Notes: a model not told the origin generated them from the sequence alone. A stretch of 64,000 nucleotides of DNA from Zychaea mexicana (GCF_025766255.1 NW_026516719.1:124001-188000); one strand, 5' to 3'; numbered from the stretch's first letter, positions 50,230 to 61,519 are shown. Translations and numbers: made by a program.

Positions 50230-52576
50230 ATGATCTATCATCAATTGGCTTTATTGCTGATATCAACGTTATTGCTATCAACAAGCTTCATTGCTGTTGT
50301 TGTTCGAGCAGCAGCTGTCGAATTCCGAGTCGTAGCACCCAGCGCCACTGATGTTCAAGTATCCATCAATGGCCAGAACACCAAACTCACTGCTCAAGAT
50401 CCGGATGTACCTTACTTTGTCGGGCAAGCTGAAGCTGGCGACGGAGCCAAATACAAAGTATGTTGTGGATTCTGTTATTATACCACTGCTTTGCTAAGCA
50501 AGTGTTTCGTTTTTGCGCTCTTTTTTATGCTCCTCCTCTTCCTCCTCTCACTACCTCCCCTTCTCCTGCCAAATTTAAAAAAATCCAACAACTCCTACTG
50601 CTACTTTAACTACTACTACTACTACTTGGCATATATATCATCCTCGCTAACCCCTCGGTCATCAATCCATTCGTTTCGATCTGCTTAATATAGTACATTG
50701 TCGGTGGCACTGCAGAAGCATTTGAACGAACTTTAGAAGCTGGGCGCACGTCTACTCGAAATGATTTCTTCAATCGTCAGGTTACTTATGCCAATATTCC
50801 AAAATTGCCTTGGCCTATCAAGGAAAATGTAAGCTTCGTTCCTCTTTTATGATCTCTCTTCAACCCCCTTTTCTTGGTCACCAAAGAAGTTATCCAACAA
50901 GCAAAAAAAAAAAAAAAAAACTTGTTTGCTAATGAAAGGAGTTGTATCATAGCCACAATGGACTCGAGCTGGTCCGGAATCACCCATGTTTGATACAAAC
51001 TATATTCCAAGCATCTTCATGACCATGTCGCCTGAAGAAAAAAGTACCTTGGTCCAAACTGTCCCTGCAGATCTTTTCAGCTCCAAGTTTACATTTGTTG
51101 GGCCTGATGAAGTACTTGCTTATGAGGTAATGTATAGCTTTGATATTGATGTGTCAAACGTAATTATCGGACGGGCCAAACAATCGCATCAATGCTGATA
51201 AACATTGCTGCAATAGAACTGCTCCTTTGGTATTCACGGTGCAGGAAAGAAACACAACAACGACAAGCAAAGCTGGCGCTGGATGTTGCCTGAAGGCAAA
51301 TATATTTACAACCGGAACTACATCAAGCTGCGCCACATGGAAGAAGACCCTACCCAAATGCGTGAAAAGACCTATTCCGACATCTTGCAAGCGATGGGCG
51401 TCTACGGAAATGATGCCAATATTGTCCGTTTCTTTATCAATGGCGAGTTTTTCGGCACCTTCAACATGCTCGACGACATTACTCAATACTCGTACATCAA
51501 TGCCGTGTTTTACAACGGCAAGCCGCCGCAGCAAATGGGCCCCTTGTACGATGGTGCTTCCGGAGCCGATTTTGCTTATGACTCCACTGGCGAGGGCTAC
51601 AGCTTTTGGATTCCAAACGTCGATAGCCCTGAAGACTACGATGCCATTGACCCGCTTTGTCAAACTTTGAACCAGACCGATGCAACAAACAATGATCAAA
51701 TCAGTAAACTGGGCAGCCAGTTTGAAATTGACGGATTTGTTCGTTTCATGGTGATGGAATACCTAGCCGGTCATTGGGACGGCTATTGGATGGCGCAAAC
51801 CAACGATGGCGCATATCGTGACCCAACGCAAAACAACAAATGGTACTATCTGGGCCAAGATTATGATGCAACGTTCGGTGTCAATTTGGGTGAGCCGGAA
51901 GGTGCCGCGTTTGTCGATGTATCGTACAAGGAATTCCCACAGCGATATCCGGGCGCAGTGATGATCAACACGTTGTTGGAAAACCAAGACGTTCGCACCA
52001 AGTTTGAAACTTATCTCAAGGATACCGTCGCTGTCTTGTTCAACAACGTTACCCTCACAAATCGTCTCATGAAATACCACGAGTTCTTGTTGCCAGACTT
52101 GGAATGGGATCGTACTGTCAAGCAGCAGTCGCCTGGTATCCATTTTGGCTGGTCATTCGAACAGGTTTCCCAAAATCTGTGGGAGCCTGTCACGGCTTCA
52201 GGAGAAGGTGGTGGCGCAGATTGGGGTTTCCTCGACTGGATTGTCAAAAAGAGCCAGGCTGTTGCCAAGGAATTTGATGTGCAGATTACTACAGAGCCTG
52301 TTGGTCCACCTGATTCTGCTTCTTCTGCATCCTCCAGCGCCGATACGCCAGCGCCTACCGGTGTTCATCCTGCTGGTCAAAACGCCTCTGCAGCAACTAG
52401 AAGTGTAAGCGCCTTGTCTGGCAGCATCATCTCGGCGCTGACAGCAATGTCACTTTATTTAATTTTGGTAAGGACCTCGCTCATCACAATAGCAAGACAG
52501 CTGTCAATCGATCTTGCGTATATTAACTGTTTCTTTCATTGTTGTTTCCCTCCATTTTTGCATACAGAATTTCTAA
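50230..52576 (+). CDS. CotH-family cell-surface protein
   Basis: Five exons, 50230-50457, 50694-50828, 50953-51126, 51217-52467 and 52568-52576, give about 598 residues. Residues 1-27 form a signal peptide. The central region is a CotH kinase-like domain (IYNRNYIKLRHMEEDPTQMR, the RFFINGEFFGTFNMLDD strand-turn, YYLGQDYDATFG). The Mucorales CotH signature appears at residues about 371-386 as MAQTNDGAYRDPTQNN, differing from the usual MGQTNDGAYRDPT[DE]NN form in two positions. The C-terminus is Ser/Ala/Pro-rich and ends in a hydrophobic segment; the last intron leaves a three-codon final exon (Asn-Phe-stop), giving a tail typical of GPI anchoring. CotH proteins are spore and cell-surface proteins, and some members in mucormycosis agents bind host receptors. 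Which subfamily this one belongs to cannot be told here. Confidence 0.92.
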
Positions 52577-53101
52577 ACATTTGTAGCACGCAATGAATCA
52601 TATCTCGGCGCTGTATGTATGCACTGTACATCATCATTAGCGCTCAGCAACAGCATTCCTAATAATAGTAATAATTTTATCGCCCACACATCTTTTATCT
52701 TTTTCCATCATCTTTTCCCTGACCTCGTGACAAGAGTAAATCCTTAAATATCGCAATCTAGTTATTACATTATATATGAACGATGAATAGCATGTCGATC
52801 AATCATGCCATGTTGAGATTTTACGTTTTTGTTTTGTTTGTTTTCATGCAGCAAATAGCATTTGATTTCCTGCATTGTCTTTGTTCGAATTCCTGTTGAC
52901 CCATTATCCACGATAACCTGTACTTTAACTATTCCAACCTCGTTGTAAAACTATTGATCATCGTTGATATCGAACAGTAGGGTGAATGGGCAGAAGGAAA
53001 AAGGTTGGTTCTTCTTGGACTGGTAACAATAAGGAGTAAGAGGGGGAGTATATGAGAAGCGCTTTGCCTCGGCAAAGGATGATGGTGGAGTTGAGGTTTT
53101 T
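52577..53101. other. intergenic region between CotH and NECAP genes
   Basis: Convergent 3' flanks; nothing beyond AT-rich untranslated sequence is seen. Confidence 0.6.
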
Positions 53102-54381
53102 TCAAAACAGGCTGTTGTTATTTCGCTGTTGTTGCTGCTGTTGTTTGACTTGAGCAGCAGAGGGTGGCGGTGGGATTAACGGCACCATGCCTCCAGATGC
53201 AGGAGAGCTACTGCTGGATGACGATGACGATGATGTTGCAGTTGGTCTGTTGCGTTTGGCCTAGAATCATATAATAAGATGCATATTCCATAAGATTTCA
53301 TCATAGCCCCTTACTCCAGGATACTTACTCCAACATTGCCAATATTGATGCTAATAGTTTGGCCTTCTTTCAAACTATAATCCTTCTTTGGTAAATCGTC
53401 CGCATGAGCAGCTCTTTCTGCAGCTTTCTTTTCCGCTTGCAATTGTCTATTAGATTCCCAGTTTTAGCATAAACAATGCCTTCAAACACTTTTGATCCCC
53501 ATAATAGTTGTTATGCAGCATAATATTTACTTTGTAAAGTCTTGCAAAGCTACATTAAAGTCGAATGCATCGCTACGTTCCTGGAAACCCATACCAATAA
53601 AAGCATGACGACCTAGTAAACCGGTTAATATTCATATTTAGCCCACCTACTGCTTTATTCAATTTTAACTTGCATCACAATGCTATCCGTTCGTTTCTCA
53701 TCCACTCCCAAACCTTATCGAACGTACCCTCATGCTCGATCTTGAGCACAAAGTATCGACTGGAATCCAAAACAGCTTCCACAGAATTCGTAGCAGGGTT
53801 ATACGGACACAATGCAAAAAGTTCACCTAAAGTTTCCCGAATCGTTAATAAGCAAGTCAGTAACTAAATGGAAAACTTTCTTTACACAAGATCAAGACTA
53901 CTATTTCTCCTCACTGGGGCTTTGCCAATCTTACTCCCCTATCTTCTTTCACCAAGGTACACATGTTTATCCTTTTCTCCCTTACCAGTGTTGGCGTCTT
54001 CTAATCGGATCGAACACGAATCTCCTTTTGCCAAAATGCGTAGTCTGCCTTTCCAAAGGAAAGAACTGCCAAGGTCACCCCATTCTGAAGCTCTATTAAG
54101 AGTTGCGCATGTTATTTCGTTCATGGTCGTCTTTTCAAAATGTTCCTTTTCATGTAGGAGTTGTGCCGTTTTTGATCGAGATGAAGCTTCGTAATATTTT
54201 ACCTATAACCTCTAGCTGCTGTTCGAGGGGGGATTTTGTATACTACAAAATAAAAAAAGAGGAATCACGGTTCAAGAACGCCGTTGGGAAAACGAGTATT
54301 GACAACATTATATAGAAAGATATCTTAAGTACCGAAGCATTCGCGTATAATTAAAAGTACACTTTCGTAGTCGTTGTCCAT
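53102..54381 (-). CDS. NECAP-family adaptin-ear-binding endocytosis protein
   Basis: Seven minus-strand exons, 54333-54381, 54203-54242, 53986-54092, 53728-53826, 53531-53612, 53329-53446 and 53102-53260, join with consistent phases into about 217 residues. The N-terminal PHear domain is complete: [104 protein letters not shown] and [14 protein letters not shown]. All match animal NECAP1/2 in order. The tail is Ser-, Pro- and Gln-rich. NECAPs bind the AP-2 complex and regulate clathrin-coated vesicle formation. The exons are 40-159 nt, so the gene is invisible to a long-ORF search. Exon 2 (40 nt) is supported by [11 protein letters not shown], a near-exact family motif. Confidence 0.92.
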
Positions 54382-54720
54382 TGCAGTCCGTAATATAACA
54401 AAAGAAGAACAGAGACCAGCCTGCTGCTATTTTCGTATACTGTTCCTAGCCTGACTTTGAAATAGATAAACTGCTGTCATAGCGCGCAGCATGTTGGTAG
54501 TTGCTGTGTGTGGCTAAAGTGGCGCTCTTGTTCTGAATTGCTTGATAAATTGTTTATACACTGGGGTTTAATAGTAAGCCGCCAGCAGTTATAATACTGT
54601 ATACAAGTCTTTTCGCAAGCATCCTTAATGGTATTTATCTCTGCAAAGATAATCCTCGTCGAATGGTACAATAATGTGGTAATAAGCTCTCAAGTGCTAT
54701 GATATTTACTCTGAGACATG

Positions 54721-56425
54721 CTACGTAGCAGAAGTGATATATTCGATGCTTTGGTACCTCTCAGTGCAAAAAGCACCGAATTCGACATGACCTTTCCGAA
54801 ATAGCACGCATTCTACCGGCTTCTGCAATTCACTTGGCTGCGCGTATCGTTCAAACAGTCGAATTGAACTGATAGGACGCGCTGTCGTAATGCTGTTAAC
54901 ATGCGACATTTTGAGCGTTTCCAGTAGTTGTGGAAAGGCTCGAAAATAGCGTCGATTCAGCCCTCCATATCGCATACAGGTCAGCCGTCTAGGTAAGTTG
55001 AAATGTTTGTGTCAACAATCGATCGTAGCATGAATGGCTGTGCAAAGTAGAACTAAGCGACAATGTCAAGCTGACCGCCCGTGTAGCTTGAAATCAAATT
55101 GGGTGGTATGAATTATTTCAATCTCTTGTCCTGGTATATCCCTTGAATCAGCGAACAAGGTTTCTAGAGTATGCCGGTTCTTGTGTAGCAGCAAAAACAG
55201 AGCTCAAGAGAGTCGCAGCACAGACTACTGTTTGTGTAGAGCGCCGTTAAACTATCGTAACCATTGCGCGTCTTATCTTGTAGCTCGGGTATGAAAAATT
55301 CACCGGAGTCGTATCCCAGTATCTCGAGATTTGTTGCAAGAAAATGATATCGTAAAGTATATCACGGAAGTATCGCATCCAAAGTTCGTCGTACTCTTTC
55401 GCAGCATTTTATTATTTGCTTCTAAATACGTGGTCCAGTGATTGGGTTTGATTTCAATTCGAGGCTTGTATGTGCACAAGATTTGCCAACCATAATAAAG
55501 TCACCAGTCAACGTTTGGACGAAGTCATCAGGTAGATGAGACTTGACAAAGAACGACACGAAGAAAGTATATCTCCTATGATCATAGTGTGTGGATATTC
55601 GTCAACGGCGATGATCAGCTTTGTCAATGTATAGCTTGTTAGCCATCATGCATTTGACAGTTAAAATGATAAATTGGTGTGAGCCGTCCTCGCTGCAACT
55701 TGTATGAATAGAAAAGCACTCTACTTTCGTTTGGATTCTTCCAATTAGTTGCTTTAGCATATGAAAGATGAGTTTACGCTATGCACTGGATTGCATCCGC
55801 CAATTGAGTGTCGACTTTGGTGTCGTCAGTTGATACATTTGCTTCCGTGCGTCTGCACATTTGATACAGACAGACATAAGAATGTTGTTTCCTTTGGTAA
55901 CAAAGGGATGATGCTGTTGTAATCTTGGTTGGTACTTTCGCCATTAAAAATCGTTTAAGCTATCGTTTTTCTTGCCAGCTGCTTCCTTGCCAGTTGTCAG
56001 ACATAATATTTGTTGCTCTTGTTGATTAAATTAACATTTTGAGCGCGTCGTTGTATGCTACAATTGTTTGGCGCTGGTACCCGTGATGCATGGTGTAGAT
56101 TTGGCTTTTTGAATATATTCCAAGTGCTGATTCCGGTAAATGATCGATCCTTATTCAGCGTCGACAAGACACTCCCGAAATCTCCTAAATTTCCTTGAAT
56201 TGGGTGCGCACACGCTAAAACATTTTTGAAGCAGTAAAACTGCATGCTCGACAGCATAATGGTACTGCTGATTACCGGGGCTTTGTTGAATCCCTGGATC
56301 GTCTTTAGAAAGGACTCTATGGTGACAGTATTGATGTGTTGGAGAGGATACTGCAAGATTGCTAGTGGATGGGTGTAACACCTGTAGTTCTGATGAAAGG
56401 CAGAAGAGAGGGGAAAGAAGAACAA
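54721..56425 (-). pseudogene. degenerate F-box/LRR-like gene
   Basis: Minus-strand fragments read like leucine-rich repeats: LLHKNRHTLETLFADSRDIP near 55140-55200, then LRRLTCMRYGGLNRRY-type wording and RAFPQLLETLKMSHVNSITT at 54880-54990, with an upstream block at 55997-56425 containing LQHINTVTIESFLKTIQ. Several in-frame stops and frame changes interrupt the series and no clear splice pattern repairs them. The F-box itself was not seen. Large F-box/LRR families in Mucoromycota make this the best reading, but the call rests on composition and short motifs. Confidence 0.35.
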
Positions 56426-57431
56426 AAATAAACCGCCAGTATACGTTAATTAAAGAGGAGGAGGAAGAGTGTCAGGTACGCAATGCAAAAAAGAGTATTT
56501 TGATGGCCTGTATTCCTATTGTTCAATACCTTGTCGCCATCGTGACGTCATTTATATATGGATCCTACTATTATTGCCATCAATGAAGTATTTACTGGTA
56601 TCAAAATGGATACCTGTTTAGCCATGAAACAACCGCAGTATGCTGCCAACCAACTATAGCTCATTCTTGACGGATATTAAAATCACAGGGCGACAGCTGA
56701 ACGCAAGTGTATAGCAAATAACAAGTGGTTGATATGTAATGTCTCCGAAGGTGAAAGCTGCACGATTTTTGGCAGACTGCCCCCCTCCCACCCATTCGAG
56801 CCACTCGAGCAAAGAACGAGCGTCAAGGCTTGCTAGCTTTAATGACCCGAACGGCATTCTCGAATCGACAAAGTGTTCCGAGGTGTCGTGCTCAAGTGGC
56901 AGACCAATCTTGAACCTGTCACTACTGTTAATTAGCTAATGTAGGAAGAAGAGCATTGCGTCCTTATAGGCTTTTGAGGGCAGCCAATACTATCATGAGT
57001 GTATTCAACGGAACAGAAGTATGACGCTTTGGGAAAAGGAAAACCACTGTATCAGAATTGTCCATCCGAGGTTACACAAGCATAGTCATCAACAGGTGGG
57101 CCACTTCTCGATTCAATGCAATTACATTGCCGTTTCCTCTGCAATCTGCACCCTCCAGGATACGCTGCTGTATTAAGCTTGCCTCTTGTAGGAGCACATG
57201 GAAAAAGGGCAGTGTGCCGTTTGGGGAAATCATTCGAAGGTGTGTGTAACGCCAATGCATGAGTTCCGTCCCTGTGTAACTTGCAAATAATTCTGCAGGT
57301 CACCAATGAGCTTCACCCTCACACTCTACTTTTACTCTTATCTTTAAACCTTTTACTGCTCCTCTTGAGCCCATGAAAGTCGTCGTCAAATTTAGCCCAA
57401 GTAGTTTTCTCTACAAAAGTTGACTACAAAA
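56426..57431. other. AT-rich interval, no gene seen
   Basis: Only short frames without recognisable domains. A minus-strand frame at 57052-57306 has balanced composition but no identity. Confidence 0.5.
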
Positions 57432-57772
57432 GTCACAGCTGGCCGCGACGGCCGCTTAAAGAAGGTGAGCGTGACAGCCAACGACCAGAAGCCAGCAATA
57501 TACAAGGATCCACCGGAAAAGCATTTAGACACGTTTGTGGTGGTGCGGAACGCTCAGGCCTACCGCAAGGTCCGAGTGGGTGACACTACCTAAGAAGTAC
57601 GCTACGTGGTGTCCGCTCGCCGCGCCGATTTAGTCGAGCAGTTCCATAAACCTTTTGGACATGCGGGGGAAAAACCACGGGTTTTGATCTGATGCGGAAA
57701 CGCTGGTGGTGGCCCGAGATGCGCGAAGCTGTATTTGTCAAGCATACTGTGACAGACCTAGAGACAAATTAA
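57432..57772 (+). mobile_element. Ty3/gypsy retrotransposon integrase remnant
   Basis: A plus-strand frame from 57432 contains LVEQFHKPFGHAG and, after a frameshift near 57675, GFDLMRKRWWWPEMREAVF. Together these resemble the HHCC zinc-binding region at the start of retroviral-type integrase (H-x-GH-G ... R-WWP-M). A TAA at 57591-57593 and the frameshift break the frame, and the second zinc-binding Cys pair is missing. No long terminal repeats, reverse transcriptase or RNase H were seen nearby, so this is a short, dead fragment. Confidence 0.55.
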
Positions 57773-58409
57773 ACCCAAAGTACATTATTGGTGCCGATGG
57801 TTTTCATCCAGTTGTTTGCAAAAAACGAAGAATCGGAATATCGTCGGATATTCTTTGGCTACGCGATTTGGTATAAGCGACATAGCTCTGGCAGGAAAAG
57901 ATGCTTCCGAACTACCATACACCCGGAGTACATTTGAATGGTGCGAATAAAGTTATGCCAAGACGAGAAGAAAGCGGAATAGACTCGGCCTGTGAGATCC
58001 CTGATGAAAAAGGTGTTATTGATCTTGATGGATAATACAAAGCTTCGTGTGACTTTGTTAGCTACATAAAGGCGTGTGCGATGTAATTCCCCTTCGGCAA
58101 AAGGAACGGCGAACAGTATTTCCAAGTATGATAGTTAGCAATCTGGAGCCCTATGAAGTAGACAAAAGCGATAAAACAACTCACGGTGTTGCCCAAGAAG
58201 AGCTCAAGTTGCAATGAGCGAACGTCTTCACCAATTGTAAGACGTGACTCAAGAACCTTCAATGAGCGTAAAGCGAACGGGTCTCGCCGTAAACCTGCAT
58301 TTGGCATAAGAGGTATTACTCTATATGCTATATAAGGTAACGAAAATACGCTGCCATCCAGTTAATGTATCGCATCGCTCTAAGAGGAAAAGCACACTGT
58401 CTTTGCTCA
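57773..58409. other. intergenic region
   Basis: No gene or clear element. A minus-strand frame at 57859-58307 shows scattered coding-like words but no identifiable motif. Confidence 0.45.
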
Positions 58410-58571
58410 AGTTGACCAAAACACTTTGAAATAGCCATGCACAAAGACGAGACTAGCCTGTACATGTAGCCTGGAACGTGCACATTGCAAAGGGAAATGT
58501 CAGGCTGATTGCCATTGCTTTGGAGATGAGCGACGCGTCGCTCGACGTGTCCAGTGTGCTTGTGTAACCTG
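58410..58571 (-). repeat. inverted repeat, copy A
   Basis: This about 162-bp segment is, in reverse complement, nearly identical to 59963-60127. It contains a perfect 16-bp palindrome GAGCGACGCGTCGCTC at 58528-58543. Differences between copies are scattered single bases and small indels. Confidence 0.85.
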
Positions 58572-58944
58572 GCATGACATGCGTTGACAGGTGACGCTGT
58601 CAACTCTTTTTTTGTCCTTTTTTTTGGAAGCAATAATAGCTCGTATCCTACGAAGCACAGAGAGAACGACTATGGTACCACTGTACGCTTCTTGCAATGG
58701 ATGCCAACGTCATTGTCTATCGACTAGATTTTAGACTTTTGCTGCTTGCTAGTCAGTACGTTCTTTACTCATAGTCTTTTTCGAGGCAAAAAATGCAGTG
58801 GCATGTATCCCACATAGGGTACGTAGGCCCTGACTGGATCAGCTTACGTAATATCGCATATCGTAACCCTCTATTTTCAAGGGCACATATTTTCGACACC
58901 GACACGTTTGCAAGCGAGCATGACTTCCATTGTATATACGACGT

Positions 58945-59026
58945 CTAGAGTGCGACATTGCATGGAAACACAACAAAATGACTTACTAGAGTGCGACATT
59001 GCATGGAAACACAACAAAATGATTTA
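58945..59026 (+). repeat. 41-bp tandem duplication
   Basis: Two adjacent copies of a 41-bp unit starting CTAGAGTGCGACATTG, differing by one base near the end. It lies inside the segment bounded by the inverted repeats. Confidence 0.9.
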
Positions 59027-59194
59027 CTGATACGTGCACACAAGACAGATGCTTGTGCAGTACTGTAAAAACAAATCAAGACGGTGATGATTTTCAATTT
59101 TTTCACAGCTCAAAGCTGAGGGCTTTTTTAAATGGTAATTTATTTTTATTATAAGGAAAGGGGAGGGGGAGACTTGGGACGGGAAAGGCACAGC

Positions 59195-59560
59195 TTACAT
59201 TGCGACGATGCCTGAAAGCCAGGCACCAACGTTCTCCATTCTCTCCTCCTGAGAGACGTCCACCGGTGCTGCTGCTGCTTCTTGTTCTTCTTCTTCGTCA
59301 TCGCTGTTGCTGCTGCTCTTGCTGCAGCTGCTCTTGCTATTGCTACTGGCACTGCTACTGTTGCTGCTCTTGCTACTGCTGCTGCTGCTGCTGGCGCTGC
59401 TGTTGGTCCTAGTGGCGGTGGTGGTTGCGTTACGGCGATGGCGGCGGCGACTCTTCGCAGTCACTGTCACTTTCTTGACACGACCGCCCCGGCCTATTTT
59501 GATCTTTGTGATCAATTTGCTTATGTACTTGTTTCCACTGACCTTTGTAATGAATTTCAT
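59195..59560 (-). CDS. small Ser-rich protein within the inverted-repeat segment
   Basis: A single uninterrupted frame of 121 codons. The N-terminus is basic (KFITKVSGNKYISKLITKIK, then a Lys/Arg-rich part), the centre is an extended Ser run encoded by mixed TCN/AGY codons, and the C-terminus is acidic (DDEEEEQEAAAAPVDV) ending ENVGAWLSGIVAM. No family is recognised. A TATA-like TATAAATG (reverse complement near 59806-59813) is about 250 bp upstream. It lies between the two inverted-repeat copies, so it may be element-borne cargo. A low-complexity chance frame is possible. Confidence 0.35.
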   Translation of the reverse strand: MKFITKVSGNKYISKLITKIKIGRGGRVKKVTVTAKSRRRHRRNATTTATRTNSSASSSSSSSKSSNSSSASSNSKSSCSKSSSNSDDEEEEQEAAAAPVDVSQEERMENVGAWLSGIVAM

Positions 59561-59962
59561 CTTGAATGTAGCGAAAGAAGGAATGAGGGAAAAAAAAGGG
59601 TTCAGTTATTTGGGCCTTTTTATGTCTTTCTGGGGTTACACAAACACCATTCGGGTTACACACGCACTCTCAGGAGACGGCCAATCTATTGTTATTGTTC
59701 GACTTGTTCACCACGTCTCTGTCTGTCACTTTGCTTGTCGTTGCCACTTTCATGACGGAGCCAGCACGTATCTTCATTAGCTTGCGCTCGAAGTTGAAGT
59801 AAGTACATTTATACTCCCAAGACTGAAAAAGTGAGCAGAGAGTAAATAATGAGAGAGGAGCGTTTATATCTTATCAGTGATTCTATAGTGGATCAGCTGA
59901 CCCCCCGAAAAAGGAAGGGATAAAAAGAAAGTTGACAGCATCACCTGCCAACCCAGGTCTTG

Positions 59963-60127
59963 TCAGGTTACACAAGCACACTGGACACGTCGAGCAACGC
60001 GTCGCTCATCTCCTAAAGCAATGGCATGCAGCCTGACATTTCCCTTTGCATTGTGCACCTTCCAGGCTACATGTACACACTAGTCTCGTCTTTGTACACG
60101 GCTATTTCAAAGTGTTATGGTTCAACC
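59963..60127 (+). repeat. inverted repeat, copy B
   Basis: Reverse-complement partner of 58410-58571, about 1.4 kb away. The internal palindrome is present with one mismatch (GAGCAACGCGTCGCTC). Confidence 0.85.
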
Positions 60128-60162
60128 ATCTCGGCATTCAAGTTGAAGGTGGCGAGAAGCGA

Positions 60163-60357
60163 TCAAGTCGTGATTTGCCGAGCTCGGAGACCCTCCGGTA
60201 CGACAGACACCCAACGTGTGCGTGACGCTACGAGACTGACTGCTGCATAATACGGTGAGAAGCAGCTTCTACATTGATACTGATGACGCGAATAAAAGAA
60301 TAGAATGACTCACGCACCTGAGATAGCAGCAAGAAAGGTCAATGCCAGTGTTTTCAT
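60163..60357 (-). pseudogene. truncated secreted-protein gene start
   Basis: On the minus strand, ATG at 60357 encodes MKTLALTFLAAIS, a textbook signal-peptide start, followed by a donor GTGCGTGAG at 60317 and an acceptor TATGCAG before 60242. The second exon reads AVSLVASRTRWVSVVPEGLR and stops at TGA 60163-60165, only 35 bp before inverted-repeat copy B. The total is 39 codons. The simplest reading is a secreted-protein gene cut off by the repeat. A genuine small secreted peptide is the alternative. Confidence 0.35.
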
Positions 60358-60576
60358 GGCAACGATGGGCAAGCTAATTCTGGCCACTTTATCTCCTAGA
60401 TACTGTATCCAACGCGTTGCTTAGAGCGTCATCACCATCGTTGGTTCCAAAAAGAAAGGTCAAATGGTCGATAAGCCGGAAAAGGAAATTCATCCAAGAT
60501 ATATAATCCTTTCCTGTCACCCGTTCTCCCTCTGTCACCGATTCCACCGCAGCATCACCATTCACAGCAACAGTAA

Positions 60577-60720
60577 CATCAATCACCACCGCCACAACAC
60601 CAAGCTGCCCCCACCATTCCTCTTTTCGCTCCGCCTCCTCTTTTTCCTCCCCTCGGTGTCCCTGACGAAGAAGAAGAAGATTCCATGGAGATTGATGATC
60701 CCATGGACACCGACAAGTAA
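60577..60720 (+). pseudogene. Pro-rich/acidic protein tail remnant
   Basis: The frame ending at TAA 60718-60720 reads a Pro/Gln-rich stretch and then the acidic tail PDEEEEDSMEIDDPMDTDK. Upstream the same frame continues with Pro/Ser/His/Gln-rich sequence but is broken by a TAA at 60574-60576 preceded by CAACAG, which might also be a splice acceptor. It looks like the C-terminus of a nuclear-type protein whose body is missing. No family is recognised. Confidence 0.3.
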
Positions 60721-61111
60721 TTACGAAGATTGCAGCGAGATGCATGTTGACTGGGTTTCACCCGTCACGATACTTTCGTCTATTTGTACCCTTTCTCTAT
60801 GTCCTGGCATCCTTTCCTAATTCTTTCCAAGCAGCAAGAACACTGCCACGGCAAAAAAAAGAAAGCATAATGAAAACAAACAGCTACAGATTTATGAATC
60901 TGATAACATATGATAGACACTAATAACAGAATCAATGTTTCATGCTCTCCTAGACATGAGCTTTTACACACGATATCCAGGGCTACTATCATGATACTAT
61001 GTATGTACACGTACAGTAATACTTTGATACCAACTGCATGCGCGTATTATCTTGATAGATTAACAAACCGTTGCGACATTATGATGGACTAACGTGTATT
61101 TCATGATACCG

Positions 61112-61519
61112 TTACATTTTTTCCAATGCCCGGGTGCGCTGCATTATCGCTGTTTTCATTGGTATACAGTAGACATTTATGACAATCACAATCAACAGTG
61201 ACAACGAGATATCGTGATCAGGAACGACACTTTTACGGGAAAAACTGTAGCCATGTCCAGTAACACTTTCTGTGTGTGCAGTGTAGATGAGCACGCTTAT
61301 CATGAAGTTGATGAGTGAGATAAACCTAAGTACAGTAAAGATAACTGTAAGACCAACGGAAACGAGGCAGTGCTTTGTGTGATAGTTCAAATGTAGATTT
61401 TTATTCCTTTTTCTGGAAGACTTAGTGTCCTTGTGTAATTGGTCGCTTCTTTGCGGTACAACAAGAGGAGAATATTTACAAATGAGGGATTTATATGTAC
61501 CACAGCTGAAACAAAACAC
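61112..61519 (-). CDS. possible membrane protein ORF
   Basis: An uninterrupted frame of 135 codons with two hydrophobic segments (TVIFTVLRFISLINFMISVL and ISLSLLIVIVINVYCIP) separated by a polar loop. It has no recognised family. It follows, in the same orientation, the coding remnants at 61782-62241 and might be part of the same decayed gene. Confidence 0.25.
   Translation of the reverse strand: MFCFSCGTYKSLICKYSPLVVPQRSDQLHKDTKSSRKRNKNLHLNYHTKHCLVSVGLTVIFTVLRFISLINFMISVLIYTAHTESVTGHGYSFSRKSVVPDHDISLSLLIVIVINVYCIPMKTAIMQRTRALEKM

Noticed and set aside
52468..52596. Extended CotH C-terminus read through 52596
   Set aside because: It adds unrelated residues after the anchor; a good intron (GTAAGG to ACAG) gives a proper hydrophobic end.
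59282..59780. Two 157-codon plus-strand frames opposite the Ser-rich ORF
   Set aside because: They consist of Ala or Leu runs from the antisense of Ser codons and continue into flanking DNA; the minus-strand frame has better start, end and composition.
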